From contig JADGDF010000011.1 of assembly GCA_016745055.1 (NCBI GenBank), forward strand, positions 1-48,197: 48,197 nt of DNA. The letters are read 5' to 3'. Within the stretch, counting starts at the first letter, position 1; each line of letters opens with the position of its first letter. Below the pieces are notes generated by a model that saw nothing but the letters and a program-made list of their open reading frames with translations, was not told the origin of the DNA and did not search any database. A program made the translations under genes and the position numbers. Source of the DNA: Thiotrichaceae bacterium (lineage in GTDB: Bacteria; Pseudomonadota; Gammaproteobacteria; Beggiatoales; Beggiatoaceae). Shown one piece after another: positions 25,872 to 34,508 of this stretch.

Positions 25872-27968
25872 ATGCCCCTTTATAAAAAAACATTTCAGTA
25901 CGGTCAACACACAGTCACCCTAGAAACTGGTGAAATCGCCCGTCAAGCAACAGCTGCTGTGGTTGTTAGTATTGGCGATACGGTCGTACTTGTCAGCGTT
26001 GTGGCCAGTCAGGAAAAACGCGAAGGGGATTTTTTCCCTTTGACCATTGATTATCAGGAGCGAACTTATGCAGCAGGCAAGATTCCAGCAGGTTTTTTTA
26101 AGCGCGAAGGTCGTCCTTCTGAAAAAGAAACCCTGACCTCTCGCCTCATTGACCGCCCTTTGCGTCCTTTATTTCCTGATGGATTTACCAACGAAGTCCA
26201 AATTATAGTCACTGTCATGTCACTTGATCCGGATATTGATGCAGAAGCAGCTTCCATCATTGGGGCTTCAGCCGCTTTAAGCTTATCTGGTTTACCCTTC
26301 AATGGCCCTGTCGGTGCTGCTAAGGTCGGCTATATTAATAACGAATATGTATTAAATCCTTCCAATAAGCAATTTGTTGATTCTAAATTGGAATTAACAG
26401 TTGCAGGCACTGAAACAGCCGTATTGATGGTAGAATCCGAAGCCAAGCAACTAAGTGAAGAAGCCATGCTAGGCGCAGTATTATTTGGTCATGAACAAAT
26501 GCAAGTTGTGATTCAAGCAATTAAAGAATTAGCTGCTGAAGTCAATACACCTGTTTGGGCATCATGGCAACCACCAGAAAAAGACAATGCACTTATTCAA
26601 AAAGTCACTGAATTGGCTGAAAGTCCATTACGTGCAGCCTATCAAATCAAAGATAAACTAGAACGGCGTGATGCTGTGGCCAAAGCGCGTAAAGAGACAA
26701 TCACTCCATTATGTGAGGTTGAAGCACCACAGTGGACAGATGCAGAAGTTAACAGCGAACTAGAAAAACTAGAAAAAATCATTGTGCGCGGTGATATTTT
26801 AACGCAGAAAATTCGCATTGATGGTCGTGATACCCGGACTGTGCGTCCAATTACAATACGTACGGGTGTCTTACCTCGTGCTCATGGTTCTGCCTTATTC
26901 ACTCGGGGTGAAACACAAGCTTTGGTCGTAACGACTTTGGGTACAGAAAGAGATGCGCAAACAGTAGATGCCTTAGAAGGTGAGTACAAAGAAAACTTTA
27001 TGCTGCATTACAACTTCCCCCCTTACTGCGTGGGAGAAACTGGTCGCGTCGGCACACCTAAACGCAGAGAAATTGGGCATGGCCGTTTGGCTAAGCGTGG
27101 TGTGGCGGCTGTAATGCCAACTATGCAAGAATTTCCTTATTCTGTGCGTATTGTCTCTGAAATCACTGAGTCCAATGGTTCAAGCTCAATGGCTTCCGTG
27201 TGTGGTAGCAGTTTAGCTTTGATGGATGCAGCCGTACCTATTAAAGCACCTGTTGCTGGCATCGCCATGGGTTTGATCAAAGAAGGTGATGAGTTTGCTG
27301 TGTTGACAGACATCATGGGCGATGAAGACCATTTGGGTGATATGGATTTTAAAGTTGCAGGGACTTCTGCAGGTATCACTGCCTTGCAAATGGACATTAA
27401 GATTGATGGTATTACTCGTGAAATTATGGAAGCTGCTCTTGCTCAAGCAAAAGAAGGTCGATTTCATATTTTGCAAGTAATGGAACAATCCCTTTCTCTG
27501 CCAAGAGAAGAAATGTCCAAACATGCCCCACGTATTATGACTTTTAATATCAAACCAGAAAAAATTCGGGAAGTCATTGGTAAAAGTGGAGAAACCATTC
27601 GATCAATTATCCATGAAACGGGTGTCGAAATTGATATTAATGAAACGGGTGTGGTTAAAATCGCCTCTCCAGATTCTGATGCAGCAATGGAAGCCCGTCG
27701 CCGTATTGAAATGATTACTGCCGAAGTTGAAGTGGGTACCATTTACGAAGGCAAAGTGGTTAAATTGATGGAATTCGGTGCATTTGTCGCAATTTTGCCT
27801 GGCAAAGACGGATTGGTGCATATTTCTCAAATTTCTAATGAACGTGTGAAAAAAGTGACTGATCATCTTAGTGAAGGTGATATTGTCAAAGTCAAAGTGT
27901 TGGAAATCGACAAACAAGGCCGTATTCGCTTAAGCATGAAAGCGGTTGATGCGCCAGCAGAAAATTAA
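25872..27968 (+). CDS. pnp: Polyribonucleotide nucleotidyltransferase (PNPase)
   Basis: A phosphorolytic 3'-5' exoribonuclease and degradosome component. The 698 residues contain two RNase PH domains (first: [20 protein letters not shown]; second: [20 protein letters not shown]), an all-alpha linker, then KH ([19 protein letters not shown]) and S1 ([20 protein letters not shown]) domains. The catalytic region [16 protein letters not shown] is intact. Length is normal. It follows rpsO after a structured spacer. A palindromic repeat, a 100-bp palindromic element and two hairpins follow its stop. Confidence 0.98.
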   Translation: MPLYKKTFQYGQHTVTLETGEIARQATAAVVVSIGDTVVLVSVVASQEKREGDFFPLTIDYQERTYAAGKIPAGFFKREGRPSEKETLTSRLIDRPLRPLFPDGFTNEVQIIVTVMSLDPDIDAEAASIIGASAALSLSGLPFNGPVGAAKVGYINNEYVLNPSNKQFVDSKLELTVAGTETAVLMVESEAKQLSEEAMLGAVLFGHEQMQVVIQAIKELAAEVNTPVWASWQPPEKDNALIQKVTELAESPLRAAYQIKDKLERRDAVAKARKETITPLCEVEAPQWTDAEVNSELEKLEKIIVRGDILTQKIRIDGRDTRTVRPITIRTGVLPRAHGSALFTRGETQALVVTTLGTERDAQTVDALEGEYKENFMLHYNFPPYCVGETGRVGTPKRREIGHGRLAKRGVAAVMPTMQEFPYSVRIVSEITESNGSSSMASVCGSSLALMDAAVPIKAPVAGIAMGLIKEGDEFAVLTDIMGDEDHLGDMDFKVAGTSAGITALQMDIKIDGITREIMEAALAQAKEGRFHILQVMEQSLSLPREEMSKHAPRIMTFNIKPEKIREVIGKSGETIRSIIHETGVEIDINETGVVKIASPDSDAAMEARRRIEMITAEVEVGTIYEGKVVKLMEFGAFVAILPGKDGLVHISQISNERVKKVTDHLSEGDIVKVKVLEIDKQGRIRLSMKAVDAPAEN

Positions 27969-27997
27969 TTATTCCCATTTATTAAATGGTGACAATC

Positions 27998-28037
27998 AGG
28001 AGCACAAAACTTGTTTTGTAAAATAACATGCACTCCT
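27998..28037. repeat. Gene-end palindrome, copy R2
   Basis: AGGAGCACAAAACTTG ... CATGCACTCCT, related to R1, R3 and R4. It starts 29 bp after the pnp stop codon, again at a gene 3' end. Confidence 0.6.
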
Positions 28038-28041
28038 CATT

Positions 28042-28139
28042 AAGGAACGGAAACTAAATAAAATCAGAAACCAGACCTGGCAGGTTTTAAAAACCGGTCT
28101 GATTGAAAACTGATGGAAGTTATTTAATTTCTATTCCTA
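28042..28139 (+). repeat. Palindromic element PE, copy A
   Basis: Begins AAGGAACGGAAACTAAATAA and ends GTTATTTAATTTCTATTCCT. The core starts AGACCTGGCAGGTTTT, but the right arm has lost five bases (AAAACC then GGTCT). Same orientation as 42464-42564. Outer arms also pair imperfectly, so the whole unit can fold as one long hairpin. Confidence 0.8.
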
Positions 28140-28140
28140 A

Positions 28141-28197
28141 GGGCAGACATGCAAGTCTGCCCCTACCGTTGTCAGGGGCGAACCTATATGCTCGCCC
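28141..28197. repeat. Two adjacent hairpins after the PE copy
   Basis: GGGCAGAC-ATGCAA-GTCTGCCC (28141-28162) is a perfect 8-bp stem. GGGCGA-ACCTATATGC-TCGCCC (28176-28197) is a 6-bp stem. Both are of the GTAGGGGC..CCC kind dispersed in cyanobacterial and sulfur-bacterial genomes. Confidence 0.65.
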
Positions 28198-28268
28198 TTA
28201 ACTTCCAAAATTTGTTTTGAAATGCAGTAATATCTTATCAACTTTCAACGCTTTCTACTTAAACTATC

Positions 28269-29360
28269 ATGGGATTTAAATGTGGCATTGTCGGTTTACC
28301 CAATGTAGGTAAATCAACCTTATTCAATGCATTAACCAATGCAAATATTCAAGCAGAAAACTACCCTTTTTGCACCATTGATCCCAATGTGGGCATTGTA
28401 GCCATGCCAGACGCACGTTTAGAGCAATTGGCCAACATCGTTAAACCACAAAAAGTGTTGCCCACCACCATGGAATTTGTCGATATTGCCGGTTTAGTGG
28501 CCGGCGCTTCTAAAGGTGAAGGACTGGGTAACAAATTCTTGGCCAATATTCGTGAAACTCAAGCCATTGCACATGTTGTGCGTTGTTTTGACAACGACGA
28601 TGTGATTCACGTTGCAGGAAAGGTTAATCCACTGTCAGATATTGAAATCATCAACACCGAATTAGCGCTAGCAGATTTAGACACGATTGAACGCGCAATA
28701 CTACGGGTTAGTAAAAATGCTAAAAGTGGCAATAAAGAAATGCTTGCCAAAAAGGCCACACTTGAGAAAATTCACCAGCATTTGGACAATGGGCAACCGC
28801 TTCGTGCTTTAGCTTTAGTCGATTTGGAAAAACAGCATTTGCGTGAATTACAGCTATTAACACTCAAACCAACGCTATATATTGCAAATGTATCAGAAGA
28901 TGGGTTCGAAAATAATCCTTATCTTGATCAAGTCAAACAACTTGCCCAGCAAGAAAATGCAGAAATTGTAGCCGTGTGTGCTTCAACAGAAGCAGAACTC
29001 ATTTCCATAGCGGCAGAAGAAAGGCAAGAATTTTTGCAATCAATGGGTCTATCAGAACCAGGTTTGAATCGTGTCATTCATGCAGGCTATAAATTACTTG
29101 GTTTGCAAACCTATTTTACCGCAGGGCCAAAAGAAGTCAGGGCCTGGACAGTGCCTACAGGCGCCACTGCACCACAAGCGGCTGCGGTTATTCATACTGA
29201 CTTTGAGCGAGGATTTATTCGTGCCGAGGTTATCGCCTATGAAGACTACATTCAATATCAAGGTGAGCAAGGGGCGAAAGAAGCCGGTAAATGGCGCCTG
29301 GAAGGTAAAGAATATATTATGCAAGAAGGAGATGTGATGCATTTCCGGTTTAACGTCTAA
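28269..29360 (+). CDS. ychF: Redox-regulated ATPase YchF
   Basis: An Obg-related P-loop protein that hydrolyses ATP and associates with ribosomes in the oxidative-stress response. Walker A is [14 protein letters not shown] (residues 8-21), switch region [20 protein letters not shown], then a coiled-coil insertion, and a C-terminal TGS domain ([20 protein letters not shown] ... YEDY). The YchF-specific NVSE (residues 203-206) replaces the usual NKxD. At 363 residues it matches the family. Followed 16 bp later by tyrA on the same strand. Confidence 0.96.
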   Translation: MGFKCGIVGLPNVGKSTLFNALTNANIQAENYPFCTIDPNVGIVAMPDARLEQLANIVKPQKVLPTTMEFVDIAGLVAGASKGEGLGNKFLANIRETQAIAHVVRCFDNDDVIHVAGKVNPLSDIEIINTELALADLDTIERAILRVSKNAKSGNKEMLAKKATLEKIHQHLDNGQPLRALALVDLEKQHLRELQLLTLKPTLYIANVSEDGFENNPYLDQVKQLAQQENAEIVAVCASTEAELISIAAEERQEFLQSMGLSEPGLNRVIHAGYKLLGLQTYFTAGPKEVRAWTVPTGATAPQAAAVIHTDFERGFIRAEVIAYEDYIQYQGEQGAKEAGKWRLEGKEYIMQEGDVMHFRFNV

Positions 29361-29376
29361 TTCATGGGGCATTCAC

Positions 29377-30246
29377 ATGTTGATTGAGCGCTTGACCATC
29401 ATTGGAGTCGGTTTAATTGGAGGGTCTTTGGCCAGCGCCTTGAAAGCGACCAATGTTTGTCAAGAAGTGGTTGGTTGTGGCCGTAATGTCGAAAATTTGC
29501 AAACAGCCATTGATATGGGCGTGATTGACAGCTACCAAACTGATCCAACGTTAGCTGTTCAAGGAGCCGATATGGTAGTGGTGGCTGTTCCATTAGGCAC
29601 CATGGCCAAAATATTTACAACTATTCACGACTACTTATTGCCAACGGCAATTATTACCGATGTGGGCAGTGCTAAATTCTCTGTGAATGAAGATGCCAAA
29701 CAATTGGGCAAACATTTTTCCCGTTTTGTGCCAGGTCATCCCATTGCCGGTCGAGAACAAAGTGGGGTTGCCGCCTCAATTCCTGATTTATTCAAGCAAC
29801 ATGTTGTGATTTTAACCCCCACAGAAGTAACGGATGCGCAAGCTACAGAAAAAGTTACGAACATGTGGGCAATCACAGGCGCAGAAGTCATCAACATGTC
29901 GATTGCCCATCATGACAGCGTATTAGCGGCAACCAGCCATTTACCCCATGTTATTGCTTACAATTTAGTTGATACTCTTGCTGCCATGGATGCACACACT
30001 GAAATTTTTCAGTTTGCTGCTGGTGGTTTTCGAGATTTTACCCGTATAGCTTCGAGTGATCCGGTGATGTGGCATGACATCTGTTTAGCCAATCAAACTG
30101 CAATTTTGGAAGTTTTGGATGAATTTAATGCGGATTTGACTAAACTAGCAACAGCCATCCGTGAAAACGACAGCCAAACTATTATGAACGTGTTTAAACG
30201 CGCAAAAAAAGCAAGAGATAATTATTTGTTGCAGAGGAAAAAGTAG
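29377..30246 (+). CDS. tyrA: Prephenate dehydrogenase TyrA
   Basis: Oxidatively decarboxylates prephenate to 4-hydroxyphenylpyruvate in tyrosine synthesis; an arogenate-type specificity cannot be excluded. The 289 residues begin with the NAD-binding fold IIGVGLIGGSLASALK and contain VAVPLGTMAKI, the active-site block GHPIAGREQSGVAAS, SHLPHVIAYNL and FAAGGFRDFTRIASSDPVMW. It is a monofunctional form without chorismate mutase. The pathway neighbours often found with it (hisC, aroA, cmk) are absent; ychF is 16 bp upstream. Confidence 0.93.
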   Translation: MLIERLTIIGVGLIGGSLASALKATNVCQEVVGCGRNVENLQTAIDMGVIDSYQTDPTLAVQGADMVVVAVPLGTMAKIFTTIHDYLLPTAIITDVGSAKFSVNEDAKQLGKHFSRFVPGHPIAGREQSGVAASIPDLFKQHVVILTPTEVTDAQATEKVTNMWAITGAEVINMSIAHHDSVLAATSHLPHVIAYNLVDTLAAMDAHTEIFQFAAGGFRDFTRIASSDPVMWHDICLANQTAILEVLDEFNADLTKLATAIRENDSQTIMNVFKRAKKARDNYLLQRKK

Positions 30247-30303
30247 TCTATATTGATTTTGAGGCTGTTAATAAAATTAATAGCTTACTCTCAGGAGCAA
30301 AAA

Positions 30304-31290
30304 TTGGATACATGTATTATTTGTAAAGGTGAAAACCCTATAACGGAAGAAAATCCCTTAACTGATGAACATATTATTCCTGAATTTATTGGAGGAAATT
30401 TAGTTCAGAAAAATGTTTGCAAAATTTGTAATGATAAAATCGGAGGACACATTGAAGGCCCTCTTGCTAAGAGCCTGTTCTACGAATTACCGAGATATAT
30501 TCACAATATAGAAGGCAAGAAAAATTCAAAAGGCAGAAAAAAATCTAAAGACAAATCAAATTTGTTAGATTTTCCGCTCAGCGGTGTCTATGAGGATGAA
30601 AGAATAGGAAAATTCTGTATTGATGATAGCGCTAATCTAAAAATTATTCCAAATGTGGACGTAAAAGGTGTTAAAGATAAGATTATCATTAGTGAGTCTA
30701 TGGATAAATCTGAAGATGAGAAAACCTTGTTAATGAAAGCATTATCCAGATATTTCAAAACTCAAGGTCAAAACCTTGATAAAAAGGATTTATCAAAATT
30801 AATTGATAGAATTATAAATGGTGAAATAGGTGAGGTAAACAAGCAAAATGTTACAGTAGAGAAACCGAGAATGAGCAGGAAGATAGATATAGATTTACAT
30901 GCACAAGTAATGTTGTATATGAAAATTGCTTATGAACTCGCTGTATTTCACTTTGGTAATTCTTACATAGATGATTCGATTGCAAATAAGTTAAGACTTG
31001 TCTTAAAAAATCAAAAAGTGGACGATATCACCTTTGAAAAATTTCTTTCTAGCAAACATGATTGTCCCAGTTTTTTTAATGATGAATATCATTGGGTTTC
31101 ATTCGATGGTAACGTGTGTTTTATAAAATTTTTTGGCTTAGCCGGTACTGTTGAATATACTGAATCAAATTCAGCCTATTGTATACCTGATATTTTTACG
31201 TATAGATTTTGTTATAAGTCACTAAATTATAAGACCTTTTGCACAAAACAGCTGTTGTTTTGCTCAAAAGTAAATCAGGATGCGAGATAA
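30304..31290 (+). CDS. HNH endonuclease domain protein
   Basis: A 328-residue protein whose first 60 residues carry an HNH fold of the HNH_5 kind: zinc-binding CIIC, then LTDEHIIPEFIGG with the catalytic His, and CKICND with the second CxxC and Asn. The rest is Lys- and Ile-rich with no recognised domain. I place the start at TTG 30304 because AGGAG (30293-30297) lies six bases upstream and the HNH begins at once; a longer frame from 30253 gives an unlikely N-terminus. Codon use is more A/T-biased than in tyrA and glmU on either side, which suggests acquisition by transfer. A defence role is possible but unsupported by neighbours. Confidence 0.8.
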   Translation: MDTCIICKGENPITEENPLTDEHIIPEFIGGNLVQKNVCKICNDKIGGHIEGPLAKSLFYELPRYIHNIEGKKNSKGRKKSKDKSNLLDFPLSGVYEDERIGKFCIDDSANLKIIPNVDVKGVKDKIIISESMDKSEDEKTLLMKALSRYFKTQGQNLDKKDLSKLIDRIINGEIGEVNKQNVTVEKPRMSRKIDIDLHAQVMLYMKIAYELAVFHFGNSYIDDSIANKLRLVLKNQKVDDITFEKFLSSKHDCPSFFNDEYHWVSFDGNVCFIKFFGLAGTVEYTESNSAYCIPDIFTYRFCYKSLNYKTFCTKQLLFCSKVNQDAR

Positions 31291-31556
31291 GACAGTTTTT
31301 CGCCTGTTTTTATTAACTCATTGTAATTTAAGTGGTTTTTATTATTTTTACAAAGGTCTCATTATGAAATTATGCGAAATTAATAGAATAAGAGTCTCTA
31401 TCACACTATTAATATTATGAATTATTCTTTCTCGTTAAGGATGTACTGAAACACGAAATGCACCTCTCAGATTAATAAGTACTTTCTCCTAAAATAACTA
31501 TAGCGTTAGCCAATGGATATGCTAAAATGCGCAAAAGTTAACACATAATGTTGTCT

Positions 31557-32945
31557 ATGAAACTTTCAATTGTTATTTTAGCTGCTGGCCAAGGTAAACG
31601 TATGTATTCTAATTTACCTAAAGTACTGCATCATTTGGCTGATAAACCACTCCTTGAACATGTATTACGCTGCGCGACCCAGCTTTCACCAGAAACCATT
31701 TATATAGTACATGGACATGGTGGAGAACAAGTAAAACAACAGCTTACTCCCGCAATTGAACAGTTAAATCCTATTAAAGTTACTTGGGTAGAACAGTCAG
31801 AACAACTGGGTACAGGACATGCGGTTGCTCAGGTCATGCCTTTAATTCCAGATGATCACCAAATGTTAGTGCTATACGGGGATGTGCCTTTAATTAAAGT
31901 AACAACCTTACAAACACTTTGCCAGAAAATTGCTCCACAGCAATTAGGACTACTCACGGTCACTTTGGATAATCCCCAGGGATATGGCAGGATAGTAAGA
32001 AAGCAAGGCAATGTTACCCAGATTGTTGAAGAAAAAGATGCTGACGCTGAGATTAAAACAATTCACGAAGTTAATACTGGCATTTTGGTACTACCCGTAA
32101 AAGAATTACGTTATTGGCTAAATCAATTAAATAACCATAATTCCCAGGGTGAATATTATTTAACGGATATTATTGCCTTGGCTGTACAAAATAATTTTAT
32201 GATAGCAACTTGTTCACCAGAGAATTCTGATGAAGTGTTGGGCGTCAATGATCGTGTACAACTTGCTTACCTGGAACGTTGTTATCAAACTCAACAAGTT
32301 CATCGCTTAATGTTGTCAGGCGTCACAGTTCGTGATCCAGAACGTCTTGATATTCGTGGTACAATCACTGCTGGCAAAGATGTGATAATTGATGTCAATG
32401 TCATTTTAGAAGGCAAAGTGACGTTGGGCAATGGGGTTAAAATTGGCCCGCACACTTATATTCGCAACTCAGATATTGGAGATAATGCTGAAATCCTTGC
32501 CAATACCGTGATTGAAGAATCTAAGATCGGTGAACAATGTCGCATTGGTCCTTTTGCTCGTTTGCGTCCAGAAGTTGTATTAGATCAAGCAGTACGCATT
32601 GGTAATTTTGTGGAAGTGAAAAAATCTACCGTAGCTCACCACAGTAAAATAAACCATTTGACGTATGTCGGGGATAGCGAGGTAGGCAGTGAAGTAAATA
32701 TTGGAGCAGGGACCATTGTTTGTAACTATGATGGTGCTAATAAACATAAAACAATTATTGGTGATAGAGTTTTTATCGGTTCTGACACTCAATTAATTGC
32801 TCCCGTTAAAATAGGTGATGGAGCAACCATTGGGGCAGGTTCAACAATTATGCAAGATGCGCCAGCAGAAAAATTAACTTTAAGTCGTTCTGAACAACGA
32901 ACCATTCCAAATTGGAAGCGCCGACCAAAAAAAGAGGATAAATAA
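31557..32945 (+). CDS. glmU: Bifunctional UDP-N-acetylglucosamine pyrophosphorylase / glucosamine-1-P acetyltransferase GlmU
   Basis: Makes UDP-GlcNAc for peptidoglycan and LPS. The N-terminal uridyltransferase shows ILAAGQGKRMYSNLPKVLH, EQLGTGHAV, LYGDVPLI and GRIVR. The C-terminal left-handed beta-helix runs from about residue 250 with hexapeptide repeats (IGPHTYIRNSDIGDNAEIL, IGAGTIVCNYDGANKHKT). About 462 residues, standard. ATG 31557 (MKLSIVILAAG) is preferred; ATG 31548 adds three residues and neither has a clear ribosome-binding site. The stop is followed directly by the gcvH start. glmS is not in view. Confidence 0.96.
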   Translation: MKLSIVILAAGQGKRMYSNLPKVLHHLADKPLLEHVLRCATQLSPETIYIVHGHGGEQVKQQLTPAIEQLNPIKVTWVEQSEQLGTGHAVAQVMPLIPDDHQMLVLYGDVPLIKVTTLQTLCQKIAPQQLGLLTVTLDNPQGYGRIVRKQGNVTQIVEEKDADAEIKTIHEVNTGILVLPVKELRYWLNQLNNHNSQGEYYLTDIIALAVQNNFMIATCSPENSDEVLGVNDRVQLAYLERCYQTQQVHRLMLSGVTVRDPERLDIRGTITAGKDVIIDVNVILEGKVTLGNGVKIGPHTYIRNSDIGDNAEILANTVIEESKIGEQCRIGPFARLRPEVVLDQAVRIGNFVEVKKSTVAHHSKINHLTYVGDSEVGSEVNIGAGTIVCNYDGANKHKTIIGDRVFIGSDTQLIAPVKIGDGATIGAGSTIMQDAPAEKLTLSRSEQRTIPNWKRRPKKEDK

Positions 32946-33335
32946 ATGAGTGGTGACATACCTAAAAATTTAAGATATGCAGAGACCCATGAATGGGTAC
33001 GTAACGACGATGGAATTTTTGTGGTGGGTATTACAGATCATGCCCAAGAAGCGTTAGGCGATTTAGTTTTTGTTGAACTGCCTGAAGAAGGACGGGAAGT
33101 TAATGCAAAAGAAGAATGTGCAGCGATTGATTCGGTGAAAGCAGCCTCTGATCTTTACAGCCCAGTGGCCGGTAAAATTGTTGCCATCAATCCTGCATTG
33201 GAAGATGAACCAGAAATTATCAGTAATAGCCCTTATGAAGATGGATGGTTATTTAAAATAGAACCCACTGATATCAACAGTTTAGACAGCTTGTTAACCG
33301 CAGAACAATATAAACAAAAACTTGAAGAAGCATAA
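32946..33335 (+). CDS. gcvH: Glycine cleavage system H protein
   Basis: The lipoyl carrier that shuttles the aminomethyl group between P, T and L proteins. The 129 residues include HEWVRNDDGIFVVGITDHAQ, GDLVFVELPEEG, and the lipoylation site in IDSVKAASDLYSP (Lys64). The ATG abuts the glmU stop (TAAATG), so translation is likely coupled. gcvT and gcvP are not nearby; separated gcvH also serves lipoate metabolism in some species. A palindromic repeat follows the gene. Confidence 0.96.
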   Translation: MSGDIPKNLRYAETHEWVRNDDGIFVVGITDHAQEALGDLVFVELPEEGREVNAKEECAAIDSVKAASDLYSPVAGKIVAINPALEDEPEIISNSPYEDGWLFKIEPTDINSLDSLLTAEQYKQKLEEA

Positions 33336-33365
33336 TCTCTTAGAACATTTATAAAAAATATTATT

Positions 33366-33413
33366 AGGGTGCAAATTTTAGTTTGCGATGGGCAAGATAA
33401 ATTTTGCATACCT
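33366..33413. repeat. Gene-end palindrome, copy R3
   Basis: AGGGTGCAAATTTTAGTTTG ... AAATTTTGCATACCT, 30 bp after the gcvH stop and before gspM. Related to R1, R2 and especially R4, which shares the GGGTAGGGTAAAT-like middle. Confidence 0.6.
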
Positions 33414-33454
33414 AAAGAATACTGTAGAAATATAAATTTTTTGCATACTCTCTT

Positions 33455-33940
33455 ATGAATTATCTTCCCCAATGGTTTTACTCGCTAGAATCCCGAGAAA
33501 AAAATGCGCTGATTTTAGGCTCACTTTCTTTACTAGTTATGGGCATTTACTATTTTTTATGGATGCCATTTAACGAAGAAAAACAATCTCTTAAAAACAT
33601 TGTCACTGCCCAAAAATCAACTTTGGCTTGGATGCACACTGCCGCAACTGAAATCCAACAGCTACAGCAAAAGTCTCCTGTTGTGCCAATATTGACCACA
33701 TCGTTATTAAGTTTGGTCGAACAAAGTAGCACCTTGCTAGGAAAAGTTGATAAACGTATTGAACCTCAAGGGGAGCAGGCTGTAAAAATAACCATTGATA
33801 AAGTTAGTTTTACTCAATTGATGAAATGGTTAGGACAGTTATACAATCAGCAGGAGGTTGATGTACGTCAAATCCATATTGAAAAACAAAAAGAGCCGGA
33901 CATTATCAGTGTTCGCTTAACCTTAACAACCACGATTTAA
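33455..33940 (+). CDS. gspM: Type II secretion system protein M (GspM)
   Basis: GspM is an inner-membrane assembly-platform component that works with GspL. The 161-residue product has a short cytoplasmic N-terminus with the typical WFYSLESREKNALILGS, one membrane helix (about 19-36), a coiled segment, and a ferredoxin-like periplasmic domain (QAVKITIDKVSFTQLMKWLG ... DVRQIHIEKQ ... ISVRLTL). GspL, GspE, GspF and the pseudopilins are not adjacent, so it is an orphan here. Confidence rests on overall layout and the YSLESREKN start, since the family is poorly conserved. Confidence 0.8.
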   Translation: MNYLPQWFYSLESREKNALILGSLSLLVMGIYYFLWMPFNEEKQSLKNIVTAQKSTLAWMHTAATEIQQLQQKSPVVPILTTSLLSLVEQSSTLLGKVDKRIEPQGEQAVKITIDKVSFTQLMKWLGQLYNQQEVDVRQIHIEKQKEPDIISVRLTLTTTI

Positions 33941-34100
33941 ATATATACTTTCAACAAATCGAAGTTTGATTCTTTATATAGCAAAACGAGTATAAAGGAT
34001 AGATTTTGATTAGTAGACCTCTTATGAAATAAGAGGTTGAAAAAGAGAAAAAAGAGTTAACAAAAGTAAAGGACAAGAAACAAAGCCAAGGAGAAGAGAC

Positions 34101-34184
34101 ATGAGCTATGCTAAACAAGAAAGAAACAAAAGCACACCTATCGACAAAACCCTCATCACCATCGAAATCCACGGCAAACAATAA
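34101..34184 (+). CDS. Possible 27-residue peptide
   Basis: ATG 34101 is preceded by AAGGAGAAGAGAC, a strong ribosome-binding site, in a purine-rich leader. The encoded peptide starts MSYAKQERNKSTPIDK and ends IEIHGKQ; it is basic and soluble. It resembles the opening of a larger gene cut short, so a truncated remnant is as likely as a real small protein. Confidence 0.25.
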   Translation: MSYAKQERNKSTPIDKTLITIEIHGKQ

Positions 34185-34457
34185 TATCTTAAAGAATAAA
34201 AAAATGGCACGCTGAACTCACCATAACGCTTCTATTCTATTTAAAAACATCATCCAAAAATGATTTTAAACAATGTTCATTCATGACGCAGCACATCTTG
34301 ACTGTATTCCTACATGACATGCGGAAAGAAAAGCAAGATTTAATAGGTAATGAATAGGAAATATTTTTTAATTGTGCATATAATTTCGATATTTTTTCCC
34401 AAATGAATTTGTCTGCATTAAAACTCAATTTCATCTCTTAAATCTAACTAAACATTG

Positions 34458-34463
34458 TATAAT
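34458..34463 (+). promoter_or_regulatory. Likely -10 element for dnaN
   Basis: A perfect TATAAT about 45-50 bp before the dnaN start. No good TTGACA is found at the right distance, so the promoter call is tentative. Confidence 0.3.
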
Positions 34464-34508
34464 ATCGCTATGATATTCCGTATTTGCTAGTTTATGAGGA
34501 GAATGACT

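Larger units (their letters stand above)
33941..34508. other. 568-bp spacer upstream of dnaN
   Basis: Only a 27-codon candidate at 34101-34184 and a -10-like TATAAT at 34458 stand out. A 65-codon frame on the minus strand (34434-34237) has no ribosome-binding site and no recognisable family; I do not call it. The purine-rich stretch 34030-34100 is striking but unexplained. Confidence 0.4.

Noticed and set aside
27137..27917. Several minus-strand open frames inside pnp
   Set aside because: They are antisense to a fully conserved coding region, have no ribosome-binding sites, and show the skewed composition expected of shadow frames.
32946..33335. Possible glycine riboswitch for gcvH
   Set aside because: gcvH begins at the base after the glmU stop, so there is no leader to hold one.
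33951..34181. Minus-strand 76-codon frame (Ser/Phe-rich) beside dnaN
   Set aside because: It is the complement of a purine-rich stretch, has no start signals, and overlaps the better candidate small ORF at 34101.
34237..34434. Minus-strand 65-codon frame in the dnaN upstream spacer as a transposase remnant
   Set aside because: No motif could be recognised and no terminal repeats flank it, so the resemblance was not sustained.
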